Assembly (NCBI GenBank): GCA_024277135.1
Contig: JAJRVV010000030.1
Location: 1 to 56,952, forward strand
Direction of reading: 5' to 3'
Length of the DNA: 56,952 nt
Source of the DNA: Chloroflexota bacterium
Lineage (GTDB): Bacteria; Chloroflexota; Anaerolineae; Promineifilales; Promineifilaceae
Shown one piece after another: positions 33,861-43,296 of the stretch. Made by a program: the position numbers and the translations under genes. How positions within the stretch are numbered: the stretch's first letter is position 1; the number at the start of each line of letters is the position of its first letter. The notes below the pieces were generated by a model. That model was given only the letters and a program-made list of their open reading frames with translations, had not been told where the DNA came from and did no database searches.

Positions 33861-33918
33861 TTCACTCCTTTTCGATCAGGTAAAAGAAAAACGGTTTTGG
33901 GGATTTCGTGAGGGTTTC

Positions 33919-33976
33919 AAAACGTAAAACGAAAAATGAAACGAGTTGTTGACGGCATTGCGTTTTTCGTTTTGTA
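33919..33976. repeat. Heptad repeat and inverted copy between two minus-strand genes
   Basis: AAAACGT, AAAACGA, AAAATGA units (33919-33939) and an inverted counterpart, CGTTTTTCGTTTTGTAC (33960-33976), can form a hairpin 20 bp after the phosphatase stop on the minus strand. Confidence 0.55.
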
Positions 33977-33995
33977 CTCAATCCCGCGCAGTTAT

Positions 33996-34463
33996 TTATG
34001 TTAAATCCTCCTGTTTTTTGATGTAATCCAACAAGCCCTGACAACCATCCAGAACCAGTTGGTAAACAGTTTCGAAATTGCCGGTGTAATAAGGGTCGGG
34101 AACATCTCGTTCTGGAGTATTCTGAGCGAATTCGAGCAGTCGGAACCGCTTGTCGTGAGAACCAAATCGGCGTTGCAAGTCGTTGAGGTTGTTGTTATCC
34201 AGAGCGATGATGTAGGTGTGATCGGCGCGCATGTCGGCGTTGTTGATCTGGCGGGCACGGCCGTTATAGACAATACCATGATCTTGCAATACTTTCCGCG
34301 TGCCCGGATGCGCTTTCTCGCCCACATGCCACGATCCGGTTCCGGCAGAATCCACTTGAATTTGGGCCGATAATCCGGCTTCGTCTACTAATTTTTGAAA
34401 AACCGCTTCTGCCATTGGCGAACGACAGATATTCCCTAAACACACAAATATTACTGTAATCAT
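33996..34463 (-). CDS. Low-molecular-weight protein-tyrosine phosphatase
   Basis: A protein of 155 residues. ITVIFVCLGNICRSPMAE holds the phosphate-binding loop CX5RS (nucleophile Cys8), and RDVPDPYYTGNFETVY holds the general-acid Asp with the usual Tyr pair. It removes phosphate from tyrosine or from arginine, and often regulates exopolysaccharide kinases, which could link it to the glycan-related cluster downstream. I chose the ATG at 34463; the frame is open further upstream but without family similarity. Confidence 0.93.
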   Translation of the reverse strand: MITVIFVCLGNICRSPMAEAVFQKLVDEAGLSAQIQVDSAGTGSWHVGEKAHPGTRKVLQDHGIVYNGRARQINNADMRADHTYIIALDNNNLNDLQRRFGSHDKRFRLLEFAQNTPERDVPDPYYTGNFETVYQLVLDGCQGLLDYIKKQEDLT

Positions 34464-34632
34464 AGGATGAATGACGAAAGTTTTAAGATTAGAAAAATAG
34501 GGGTGGTTTATGATACATAAACCATTGATTAGCGTCAACTTAAGCGCAGACTTCGCAGGTTTTGACACAGAATACCAGAGAAGCGACGCAAATAGTCAGC
34601 TAAGGGCACGGTCAGAAATAGGTTTCCTGTTT

Positions 34633-34700
34633 GGAGATTGGAGACTGGTTAACTGGAGGCTGGAGACTGGTTAATCTCTAATCTCCAGTCTCCAATCTCC
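34633..34700. repeat. Heptanucleotide array folded as a 16-bp hairpin
   Basis: GGAGATT/GGAGACT-type 7-bp units on the left and their inverted copies on the right; GGAGATTGGAGACTGG (34633-34648) pairs perfectly with 34685-34700. It sits 15 bp after the stop of the giant FG-GAP gene (minus strand) and matches the in-gene patch at 3677-3697. Confidence 0.85.
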
Positions 34701-34715
34701 GCTTAAATTGCGAGG

Positions 34716-37700
34716 TTAATGGCGAACGGTTTTTATGGCGTGAAGCCTTTTCCTCCAAACGGAAAAAAACGTGAAGCCGGCCAGGATCGAGAGCAAAACC
34801 AACAAGGAAGAAGACGGCCGTTGCCCTGATGGCTGCCCAGCCTGTAAAGTAGAGATGTTAACGGCCGTTGGCCCCACTTCCCCTATTACCCAATCAGAAA
34901 GCGTGTTGACGCCATCAGCGCAAACCAGATTGCTGGCCGTGCTGCTGTCGGGGCTGCGCGGGGAGCAGGCCCAGCCGCTGCCACTCCAACGACACAGCCG
35001 CAGCGCGCTTTCCGTGACGCCAGCGGCCGTCACTTCGGCATCGTCGTAATTGAGGCATAGAGACAAATCATAACCGCCAGCCCCGCCGTTGGGCGTTAAA
35101 CTGAAATAACGATCCAGAGTAGCGTTGCCGCCACCGTTAAAATTCTCCTGGGGGTGAGCGGTGTTGGGGTACCCGCGTAAGGTCAGACCTGTCAGGCTTC
35201 CCTGGGTGGTGACGCTGATATAAGCAGTTTGACTGAGCAGCATCGTTTGCCCAACCCCGGCAACCGTCTGCTGGCCGCTGAGCGCAGTGAAGAAATCATC
35301 CCCATTGAACCAGCGGCTGCGGTAGGTGATGTAATCGGCGTCGGCGGCATTGAGCGGCTGCGCCAACAGACGCGCCCGCCACCGGTAGCGCGTCTCAAAT
35401 GTCAAACCGGCGGCAAGTTCATTTAACGAGACGCCGGTGGTGAGAGTGTCGCTCCAGGCGAGACTTTGTCCCAACCCGGTTCCGTCAAAGGCAGCGCCTA
35501 AAGGCTTGATCTCCCACTCTAACTTTACCTGAGTACGGCCGAACGGCGTTCGCCCCAGAAGTGACAGGCGCACTTCGGTGGGGGAAATGGCCTGACCGCC
35601 GGGTCGGATTGGCGCCGTGTCATCTGCCCGGCGCGGCTGTGGAATGAGGTCAAGGCCATCCCCTTCGTTGCCATAATAGACGAAGGCGCTGCCTTCGTTT
35701 GTGTTGCCATTGGTATACAGGGGGGCGCCGATGATGACATCGGCGTAGCCATCGCCGTTGATATCCCCGGCCGACGCCACCGATTGGCCGAAGGCGGCGC
35801 CGGCCTGGTTGGATTCGGCCGTCCAGTCGGCAGATGTGCTAAGCCCGGTGCTAGAACCCTGGAAGGCAAATGCAGCGCCCTCTCCGGCTTCGCTATTGGT
35901 GTAATCAGGTGAACCCACCACCACATCGTCGTAGCCGTCCCCATTGACATCTCCGGCAGTGGCGACGGCCGTGCCCAGGCTGGCGTTGGCCTGGTTGCTT
36001 TCAGTTGTCCAAGCGGCAGTGGCGCTTAATCCGGAAGCCGATCCCTGGTAGACAAAAGCGCCGCCTTCACCCGATTCTCCGTTTGTATAGACGGGCGCGC
36101 CAATGATGATATCGGCATACCCATCCCCATTGACATCTCCGGCGGCGGCTACTGATTGACCAAAAGTGGCGTTGGCTTGATTAGATTCGGCCGTCCAGGC
36201 GGCCGTACTGTTCAAACCAGCCGCAAATCCCTGGTAAACGAAAGCCGCGCCTTCATCAGCCTCGATGTTGTCATAGAGCGGTATGCCCACGATGACGTCA
36301 TCATAGCCATCGCCGTTGGTGTCTCCGGCGGTATTGACCGATTGGCCTAAGTTGGCATCGATTTGATCGCTTTCTACCAGCCAATCCTGGGCGGCGCTGA
36401 GGCCGCTGGCTGACCCCAGGTAGAGGTAGGCGGCGCCTTCGCCTGTTTGGCTGTTGGCATAGCCAGGAGCGCCAATCACCACATCGGCGTAGCCATCGCC
36501 ATTGACATCACCAGCGGAGGCGACGGCCGTGCCCAGGCTGGCGTTGGCTAGATCGCTTTCAGCCGTCCAATCGGCGTTGCCGGGCGTGCCGCTGGCTCCC
36601 AATCCAGCGGCAGAACCCTCGAAGAGGAAAGCGCCGCCTTCACCGGCTTCCACATTCGTGTAAGCGGGCGCGCCAATGATGACATCGCTGTAGCCGTCGC
36701 CGTTGACATCCCCGGCCGACGCCACTGATTGGCCGAAGGCGGCGCTGCCCTGGTTGGATTCGGCCGTCCAGTCGGCGGCGGCGCTTAAGCCAGCGGCCGA
36801 ACCCTGGTAGACAAAAGCCGCGCCTTCATCGGCCGTACCGCCGTCGTAAAGCGGCGCGCCGACGATGACATCGCCATACCCATCGCCGTTGATGTCGCCG
36901 GCCGCGGCGACGGCGAGGCTGAGTTGAGCGTTGTCTTGGCCGGATTCGGCCGTCCAACCGGCGGTTGTGCTCAGCCCAGAAGCATCCCCATAGTAAAGGG
37001 AGGCCTGACCTTCGTTTGTCGGCCCAAATTCACTTTCGTAAAATCGAGCGCCGACCAGAACGTCGGCAAAGCCGTCGCCATTGACGTCGCCAGCGAAACC
37101 AATGCCGACGGTGGCCCCCATTTGGGCATCGGCCTGATTGCCTTCGACCTTCCAATCGGCGTTAATGGGTGTGCCGCTGGCGCCCAGGCCGGCAGCGGAG
37201 CCTTGATAAACAAAGGCAGCCCCCTCACCGCTTAGGCTGCCATTATAAAAAGGTGCGCCGATGGCAACATCGGCGTACCCATCGCCGTTAACATCGCCGG
37301 CCGTACCCACCGCCCAGCCGAACTGGGCGCCTGCTTGATTGGATTCGGCCGTCCAGGCGGCGGTGGCGCTGAGGCCGGTTGGGGAACCACGAAATACAAA
37401 GACTCTACCCTCGTCAGCTTCGCCGTTGTCATAGCCGATAGCGCCCACGATGATATCGCTGTAGCCATCACCGTTGACGTCGCCAGCGGTGCTGACTTGG
37501 ATGCCAAATTGAGCGCCGCCCTGGCCGCTGTCTATGATCAAGTCAGCGGCGGCGCTGGGGCCGGAGGGGGAGCCATAGTAAGCGTAGACACGGCCGTCAT
37601 TCGTGCCCAAACCATCATACAAATACGCGCCGACGATAATATCACCATACCCGTCCCCATTTACGTCACCAGCAGTGCCCACCGAGTGTCCCATTTTGGT

Positions 37701-39185
37701 GTTGGCAAAATTGGATTCATCAGACCAATCGGCGTTCCCCGGATTGCCATCAACTCCTAAACCGGTGATAGAGCCGAAGTAAAGAAAGGCAACGCCTTCT
37801 TCAAACTCTGAATTGGTGTAGTTGTAAGCGCCGATGATGACATCGCTGAAACCGTCGCCGTTCACATCCCCGGCGGAGCGGGCGGAAATGCCGAATTGGG
37901 CGCCAGCCTGGTTGGATTCGGCAAACCAATCGGCGTTAGTCGGATCACCATCACTGCCCAAGCCAACGGCAGAACCGAGGTAAACAAAAGCAGCGCCCTC
38001 GTTTAATTGAATATCTAAAGGGTTTTCATACATATCCGCGCCAATGATGATGTCCGCGTACCCGTCGCCGTTGATGTCACCGGCCGTTCCCAGCGAATGA
38101 CCCAGCCAGGCGTTTGCCTGATTGCTTTGTGCGATCCAGTCAAAGTTGATGCTGGGGCCAGTGGCCGAACCGTAATAAGCGAATACCTGGCCCTCGTCGG
38201 TCTCTCCATTATCATACTTCCAGGCGCCGACTAGAATGTCGTCGTACCCGTCGCCGTTAACATCCCCGGCGGTGCTGACGGCGTACCCGTATTCGGCGCC
38301 GCCCTGGCCGGATTCAACGGTCCAATTGGCGGTATCGCTTAATCGCTGTGGAGCGGCAGCGGCGGTTGGGCTGTTGAGGCGGTATTTGAGGGAGATGGGG
38401 AAGACGGCCGCTGCCGTATTAATGTTGAGACGCAGGACAGTTTGCTTATCGGTGGTGATGAGTGAAAGCTGGGAGGGCAGAGAGGCGGCGGTCTCATCGA
38501 GGGCGGACAAGGTGACGTAGCGCAGGACAGGGGTCCCGTCCTGAGTGCTGAATTGGACAGCCTGACCATTGTCGGTGATGACGGCCGTCAGACCGCCGGA
38601 AATTTGAATGTCAAAATTGATTTCTGCGTTTGGGTTGGCAAAAACTTGATTAGGCGGGACATTTATGATGAATTTTTGTTCCAGCCCCAGGTTGTTGTTG
38701 GTATATTGCTCGAAGAGACGGCCGCGCCGGTAGCCACTCGTATTCTCATACACCGAAGGAGTAACGGCGGGGAGGGGCTGCTGATTATTCGCATAGCGAT
38801 AGCCGAGTAAAGTCAAGCCTAATTCCCAGTCCGGGCTGGCCGGCGTTCGGGGAATGATGCGGATGCCGGCGGAGGTGTAATAAACGCGGAAGTCGTTGGC
38901 CCGGTTGGGGGATTGGTAAACGGCCGTTTGTTCTTGCCAGGTGATGTTGTACTCAGATTGGCGAATCTGGTTTTGGACGGCCATCCACCAATCTGCGGAT
39001 ATGTCTGGCGAATTTGAGGGTGATGGGGCGACTTGCCGGGACGGTATAATTTGTTTACCGGCTCGGTTTACTTCAGCCACGACAGCCGATGTTGGTGCAT
39101 CATCACCAGCGTTTGCTGTTGTAACGAATGTTGTCAAAATTATGGTGATTACCAGAGCAAGGGAGAGAAACGGCCGTATCTTCAT
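34716..39185 (-). CDS. Giant secreted FG-GAP (integrin-alpha-like) protein with 14 calcium-type repeats
   Basis: A protein of 1489 residues from an ATG after AAAGGAAAAC, with a signal peptide (IRPFLSLALVITIILTTFVT). Residues about 30-310 form a domain shared with the neighbour at 39433-43200 (RQSEYNITWQEQTAVYQSPN). Fourteen FG-GAP repeats follow, each with AGDxNGDGYxDxxxGAP, a calcium-binding DxNxDG loop; seven blades make one propeller, so this is two propellers in tandem. The C-terminus has a beta-rich region, then a hydrophobic segment (SSSLLVLLSILAGFTFFSV) followed by WRKR, a membrane anchor or sorting-type tail. Expected to be displayed outside the cell for adhesion. It is downstream of its paralogue on the same strand, 247 bp away. 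Confidence 0.88.
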   Translation of the reverse strand: MKIRPFLSLALVITIILTTFVTTANAGDDAPTSAVVAEVNRAGKQIIPSRQVAPSPSNSPDISADWWMAVQNQIRQSEYNITWQEQTAVYQSPNRANDFRVYYTSAGIRIIPRTPASPDWELGLTLLGYRYANNQQPLPAVTPSVYENTSGYRRGRLFEQYTNNNLGLEQKFIINVPPNQVFANPNAEINFDIQISGGLTAVITDNGQAVQFSTQDGTPVLRYVTLSALDETAASLPSQLSLITTDKQTVLRLNINTAAAVFPISLKYRLNSPTAAAAPQRLSDTANWTVESGQGGAEYGYAVSTAGDVNGDGYDDILVGAWKYDNGETDEGQVFAYYGSATGPSINFDWIAQSNQANAWLGHSLGTAGDINGDGYADIIIGADMYENPLDIQLNEGAAFVYLGSAVGLGSDGDPTNADWFAESNQAGAQFGISARSAGDVNGDGFSDVIIGAYNYTNSEFEEGVAFLYFGSITGLGVDGNPGNADWSDESNFANTKMGHSVGTAGDVNGDGYGDIIVGAYLYDGLGTNDGRVYAYYGSPSGPSAAADLIIDSGQGGAQFGIQVSTAGDVNGDGYSDIIVGAIGYDNGEADEGRVFVFRGSPTGLSATAAWTAESNQAGAQFGWAVGTAGDVNGDGYADVAIGAPFYNGSLSGEGAAFVYQGSAAGLGASGTPINADWKVEGNQADAQMGATVGIGFAGDVNGDGFADVLVGARFYESEFGPTNEGQASLYYGDASGLSTTAGWTAESGQDNAQLSLAVAAAGDINGDGYGDVIVGAPLYDGGTADEGAAFVYQGSAAGLSAAADWTAESNQGSAAFGQSVASAGDVNGDGYSDVIIGAPAYTNVEAGEGGAFLFEGSAAGLGASGTPGNADWTAESDLANASLGTAVASAGDVNGDGYADVVIGAPGYANSQTGEGAAYLYLGSASGLSAAQDWLVESDQIDANLGQSVNTAGDTNGDGYDDVIVGIPLYDNIEADEGAAFVYQGFAAGLNSTAAWTAESNQANATFGQSVAAAGDVNGDGYADIIIGAPVYTNGESGEGGAFVYQGSASGLSATAAWTTESNQANASLGTAVATAGDVNGDGYDDVVVGSPDYTNSEAGEGAAFAFQGSSTGLSTSADWTAESNQAGAAFGQSVASAGDINGDGYADVIIGAPLYTNGNTNEGSAFVYYGNEGDGLDLIPQPRRADDTAPIRPGGQAISPTEVRLSLLGRTPFGRTQVKLEWEIKPLGAAFDGTGLGQSLAWSDTLTTGVSLNELAAGLTFETRYRWRARLLAQPLNAADADYITYRSRWFNGDDFFTALSGQQTVAGVGQTMLLSQTAYISVTTQGSLTGLTLRGYPNTAHPQENFNGGGNATLDRYFSLTPNGGAGGYDLSLCLNYDDAEVTAAGVTESALRLCRWSGSGWACSPRSPDSSTASNLVCADGVNTLSDWVIGEVGPTAVNISTLQAGQPSGQRPSSSLLVLLSILAGFTFFSVWRKRLHAIKTVRH

Positions 39186-39432
39186 TGTTTTCCTTTGAGT
39201 ATAACCATCATTCATGCTGGCGTATAGGAATAAGATGGCAATATATGGCACAACAACTACTGGGTGACGCAAACAGAAATACGCTTGTCATATAACAAGA
39301 TTTTAAATCAATAAAGTTACCATGTATCTTAATGTAATTTTGGTCAGGCACGGCCGTGTTAACCCCCGTAATATGAAACCATACGAAAATTCCAGTTAAA
39401 ACCCCAAACCCCCTGCTTACCTGTGGTAAATG

Positions 39433-42400
39433 TTACTGCTCTACCCAGCGCACCGCATCTGCCAGGAGTGTCCCATCCGCATTGTCAGAAAGCTGCACGT
39501 AGCCTGAACTTCCGGCGTTGAAGGGGAAGACGCCCAAGCTGTACCAGAAACCGCCCGTGCCATACGTTCCCTGGGTATTGATCAATACCGTTGTGTTCCC
39601 AGCGGCGTGCTGAACTGTGAAGGGCGCATTCGTTGCCCCGGAGACTAAATAACCCAACCAGATGAAGACCTCATAATCACCTGTCGCGGGCAGATTGGGC
39701 TGGAAGGTGGCGGTGGCGCTGCCTATCCCGGTCCCCTTGTACCGCACATCCACGCCATACTTGGGGTAAGTAGACCCGGTGTAGGTAGACCAACTGCCGG
39801 AAACGAAAAAGTCGGGATCAGCGTTGTCCACGATCACCTCTGCTCCGGCCGGTGGAGGCGTGTCGGTCGGCAGCGGTGTCGGAGTGGGGGTAGGGTTTGG
39901 GTTGGAACTTTGTTCGACCCAGCGCGCCGCATCGGCCAGGACTGTTCCATCCGCATCATCGGAAAGCTGGATATAGCCTGAAGTCCCGGCCGTAAAAGGA
40001 AAGACGCCTAAACTGTACCAGAAGCCACCGGTACCATACGTTCCCTGGATGTTGACCAGCACCGTGGTTGAGCCGGCGGCGTGCTGCACGGTGAAGGGGG
40101 CGTTGGTGGCGCCGGAGACCAAATAACCCAACCAGATGAAGACTTCATAATCACCTGTCAGGGGCAGATTGGGCTGGAAGGTGGCGGTGGCGCTGCCTGT
40201 CCCGGCCGCCCTGTACCGCGCATCCACGCCATACTTGGGATAAGTAGAGCCGGTGTAGGTAGACCAGCTGCCGGTGACGAAAAAGTCAGGGTCGGTGTTA
40301 TCCACGATCACTTCTGTCTCGCCTGGTGTGGGCGTGTCGGTCGGCGTTGGGGTGGGGGTATTGGCAGGGGTATTGGTAGCTATTGGTGTTGGCGTATCGG
40401 TGGGGGTATTGGCAGGGGTGTTGGTAGCTATTGGTGTTGGCGTATCGGTGGGGGTATTGGCAGGGGTGTTGGTAGCTATCGGTGTTGGCGTATTGGTGGG
40501 GGTGTTGGCAGGGGTGTTGGTAACTATCGGCGTTGGCGTATCGGCCGGCGTCGGGGTGGGGGTGGGGCTGGAACGTTGTTCGACCCAGCGCACTGCATCG
40601 GCCAAGACGGTTCCATCAGCATCATCAGAAAGCTGCACAAAGCCTGATGTCCCGGCCGTAAAAGGAAAGACGCCTAAACTGTACCAGAAGCCACCGGTAC
40701 CGTACGTCCCCTGGATGTTGACCAGCAGCGTGGTTGAGCCGGCGGCGTGCTGTACGGTGAAGGGGGCGTTTGTGGCGCCGGAGGCCAAATAGCCCAACCA
40801 GATGAAGACCTCATAATCACCTGTCAGGGACAGATTGGGCTGGAAGGTGGCGGTGGCGCTGCCTGTCCCGGCTCCTTTGTATCGCACATCCACGCCATAC
40901 TTGGGGTAAGTAGACCCGGTGTAGGTAGACCAACTGCCGTTGACGAAAAGGTCAGGGTCGGTGTTGTCTATGATCACCTCTGTCCCGGTCGGTGGAGGCG
41001 TGTTGGTCGGCGTCGGGGTGGGGTTTGGCGGCGGTTGGCTTAAACCACTGTTTGAGCCAAGATAAAGGTAGGCCTGCCCTTCATTTGTTTGCCCATTGTC
41101 ATAAAGGCGTGCCCCGATGATTACATCGGCGTAACCGTCTCCGTTTGTATCACCGGCGTTGCCAATACCTGTCGTCGTCCCAAATTGAGCGTTATTTTGG
41201 TTCCCTTCTCCAGCCCAATCCGGGCTGTTCGATAGACCGCCGGCGGCGCCATAATAAACAAAAGCGCCGCCTTCATCCGTTTCTCCGTTGTCATAAAATG
41301 GCGCGCCGACGATGACGTCGCCATATCCATCGCCATTGACATCGCCGGCTGTGCCAACGGTCCAACCAAAAATGGCGGCGGTCTGATTGATCTCTGCCGT
41401 CCAGTCTGCGGCGGTATTCAAGCCGCCGGCTGATCCGTAATAGACGTAGGCCCGACCCTCGTCGGTTTCGCCGTTGTCAAAATTGGGCGCGCCGGCGATG
41501 ATGTCGCTAAAGCCGTCGCTGTTGACGTCGCCGGCTGTACTTACTTGACTGCCGAATTGGGCGCCGGCTTGGTTGCTGTCAGCCGTCCAGTCCGCTGTCT
41601 GGCTCAAACCGGATGCCGAGCCATAAAAGAGTTGCACGAGACCTTCGTCCACTTCAGGGTTGTCGTAACGATATGCGCCAATGATGATGTCGCTGAAACC
41701 ATCGCCATTGACATCCCCGGCCGTGCCTACCGAGTGGCCGAAGCGAGCGCCAATCTGGTTGCTCTCCATTGACCAAACTGCGTTATTAGGGGTTCCACTG
41801 ACGCCCAGGCCGGCAGCAGAACCGTAGTAAAGAAAGGCTCGGCCTTCATCAGATTCTGGATTGTCGTAAAGGTAGGCGCCGATTAGTATGTCGTCGTAGC
41901 CATCGCCATTGATGTCGCCGGCCGATGCGACTGAAACGCCGAATTGGGACCCGGCCTGGTTGCCTTCGGCCGTCCAATCGGGGCTGGCGCTTAGTCCTGT
42001 GGCTGAACCGTAATAAACAGATGCCATTCCTTCATTGATTTCGCCGTTATCAAAGAGATCGGCGCCAAGGATGACATCATCGTAACCATCGTTGTTGATG
42101 TCGCCGGCCGTATCAATTGAATGTCCCAGACGGGCGCCTGACTGATTGCTCTCGACTATCCAATCGGGGGTGGCGCTTAAGCCTGTGGCTGAGCCATAAA
42201 AAGCATAAACGCGGCCTTCGTCTACCTGACCGTTGTCGTAGAACCAGGCGCCGACAATCACGTCGTCAAATCCATCGTTGTTTACATCGCCGGCAGCGCT
42301 TACGGCATAACCGAACTGGGAATCGGCCTGGTCGCTTTCAGCAGTCCAGTCGCCGTTTACGGCCGTTGTATCCGCAGCCAGCGCGCTGGAACTGGGGGCG

Positions 42401-43200
42401 GGGCCGGATTCTTGAGAAACAGCGCCGCTTAGCAGGTATTGAATGGAGAGTGGGTAGACGGCAGAGGTGGCGTCAACTATGATGTGTAGGCGGGTTTGTC
42501 CGTTGTCTGAGTTGAGTGAAATTTGAGTTGGCAGAGATTCCGCCAGGGCGTCCATGGCATGGATGCTGTCATAACGCAAGATTTGTAGGCCGTCGTCGGT
42601 GGTGAACTCGATGCTCTTACCCGATTCGCTGAGATTGGGGTGCAGATTTCCTGTCAGCGCCAATTCAATGGTGAGGTTTTGTTCTTGCGTACGGCTTTGG
42701 TCTGGGGCTTCTATAATGAATCCTTGTCGTATGCCGCTTTCATCATTGGTATAGCTTTCTGTTATTCCCGGATGAGAATACTCTGCCCAATTGGCAATTA
42801 CGATGGGCGGCACAGGTTCTAGCTGTTGACGGCCGTTTTCGCCAGTGAGGCTTGATAACCGCAAACCCAACTCCCACGTTTGCCCTTCCCCGTGTCGGGG
42901 GACCACCCGGACGCCTTCCGGGGTGAAATAGGTGCGGAAGTTGTTGGCCCGGTTAGGGGCCTGGTAGGTTCCCGTTTGCTCCATCAAGGTAATGTTATAC
43001 TCGGATTGGCGGATGTTCTCTTGGGCGGCCGTCCACCAACTGGATGAGGCTTCTGACGTTGCCAGAGGCGTCTGATTTTGGAGTGGAAGGCTCGGGTCGG
43101 CGTTTATTCCCGGTTGCAAAGTCGTGCTGGCATTGACGGCCGTTACCAGGAAGGCAAGCGCTAAGCCGATGATAAGTGAAAAAGATAAAAACTGTCTCAT
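39433..43200 (-). CDS. Secreted FG-GAP protein with seven repeats and three golvesin-type C-terminal domains
   Basis: A protein of 1255 residues after AGAGGAG, with a signal peptide (FLSFSLIIGLALAFLVTAVN). The N-terminal domain is shared with the next gene, followed by exactly seven FG-GAP repeats (AGDVNGDGF-type), one propeller. Then come three nearly identical units of about 130 residues (VDNTDPDFFVTGSWSTYTGS ... TVLADAVRWVEQ), which match the golvesin/Xly C-terminal domain type seen in secreted polysaccharide-binding proteins. The units are joined by PTPTP linkers; one linker is a 48-bp minisatellite (about 40345-40545). There is no C-terminal anchor. It probably binds surface glycans. It is a paralogue of the 14-repeat protein and likely its template or sister. 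Confidence 0.88.
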   Translation of the reverse strand: MRQFLSFSLIIGLALAFLVTAVNASTTLQPGINADPSLPLQNQTPLATSEASSSWWTAAQENIRQSEYNITLMEQTGTYQAPNRANNFRTYFTPEGVRVVPRHGEGQTWELGLRLSSLTGENGRQQLEPVPPIVIANWAEYSHPGITESYTNDESGIRQGFIIEAPDQSRTQEQNLTIELALTGNLHPNLSESGKSIEFTTDDGLQILRYDSIHAMDALAESLPTQISLNSDNGQTRLHIIVDATSAVYPLSIQYLLSGAVSQESGPAPSSSALAADTTAVNGDWTAESDQADSQFGYAVSAAGDVNNDGFDDVIVGAWFYDNGQVDEGRVYAFYGSATGLSATPDWIVESNQSGARLGHSIDTAGDINNDGYDDVILGADLFDNGEINEGMASVYYGSATGLSASPDWTAEGNQAGSQFGVSVASAGDINGDGYDDILIGAYLYDNPESDEGRAFLYYGSAAGLGVSGTPNNAVWSMESNQIGARFGHSVGTAGDVNGDGFSDIIIGAYRYDNPEVDEGLVQLFYGSASGLSQTADWTADSNQAGAQFGSQVSTAGDVNSDGFSDIIAGAPNFDNGETDEGRAYVYYGSAGGLNTAADWTAEINQTAAIFGWTVGTAGDVNGDGYGDVIVGAPFYDNGETDEGGAFVYYGAAGGLSNSPDWAGEGNQNNAQFGTTTGIGNAGDTNGDGYADVIIGARLYDNGQTNEGQAYLYLGSNSGLSQPPPNPTPTPTNTPPPTGTEVIIDNTDPDLFVNGSWSTYTGSTYPKYGVDVRYKGAGTGSATATFQPNLSLTGDYEVFIWLGYLASGATNAPFTVQHAAGSTTLLVNIQGTYGTGGFWYSLGVFPFTAGTSGFVQLSDDADGTVLADAVRWVEQRSSPTPTPTPADTPTPIVTNTPANTPTNTPTPIATNTPANTPTDTPTPIATNTPANTPTDTPTPIATNTPANTPTPTPTDTPTPGETEVIVDNTDPDFFVTGSWSTYTGSTYPKYGVDARYRAAGTGSATATFQPNLPLTGDYEVFIWLGYLVSGATNAPFTVQHAAGSTTVLVNIQGTYGTGGFWYSLGVFPFTAGTSGYIQLSDDADGTVLADAARWVEQSSNPNPTPTPTPLPTDTPPPAGAEVIVDNADPDFFVSGSWSTYTGSTYPKYGVDVRYKGTGIGSATATFQPNLPATGDYEVFIWLGYLVSGATNAPFTVQHAAGNTTVLINTQGTYGTGGFWYSLGVFPFNAGSSGYVQLSDNADGTLLADAVRWVEQ
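40345..40545. repeat. 48-bp coding minisatellite in a PT-rich linker
   Basis: About four units of 48 bp coding for PTPIATNTPANTPTDT on the minus strand, with only a few base differences between copies. It is likely to vary in copy number, changing linker length between two golvesin-type domains in steps of 16 residues. Confidence 0.85.
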
Positions 43201-43296
43201 ATGTATACTCCTCTAATCGCAGCACGACGGAAGCCTTTAGTCGTTTTCTAGGCTGCTTTGCCAGAAGTAAACCCTGGTTACTTCCGCCTTTGTGTA

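Noticed and set aside
34716..39185. DNA repeats of about 200 bp that could be a satellite or CRISPR
   Set aside because: They are coding FG-GAP repeats with diverged third positions and conserved protein motif.
40345..40545. CRISPR-like array
   Set aside because: The 48-bp units are contiguous without spacers and encode a Pro/Thr linker in frame. No cas genes are present.
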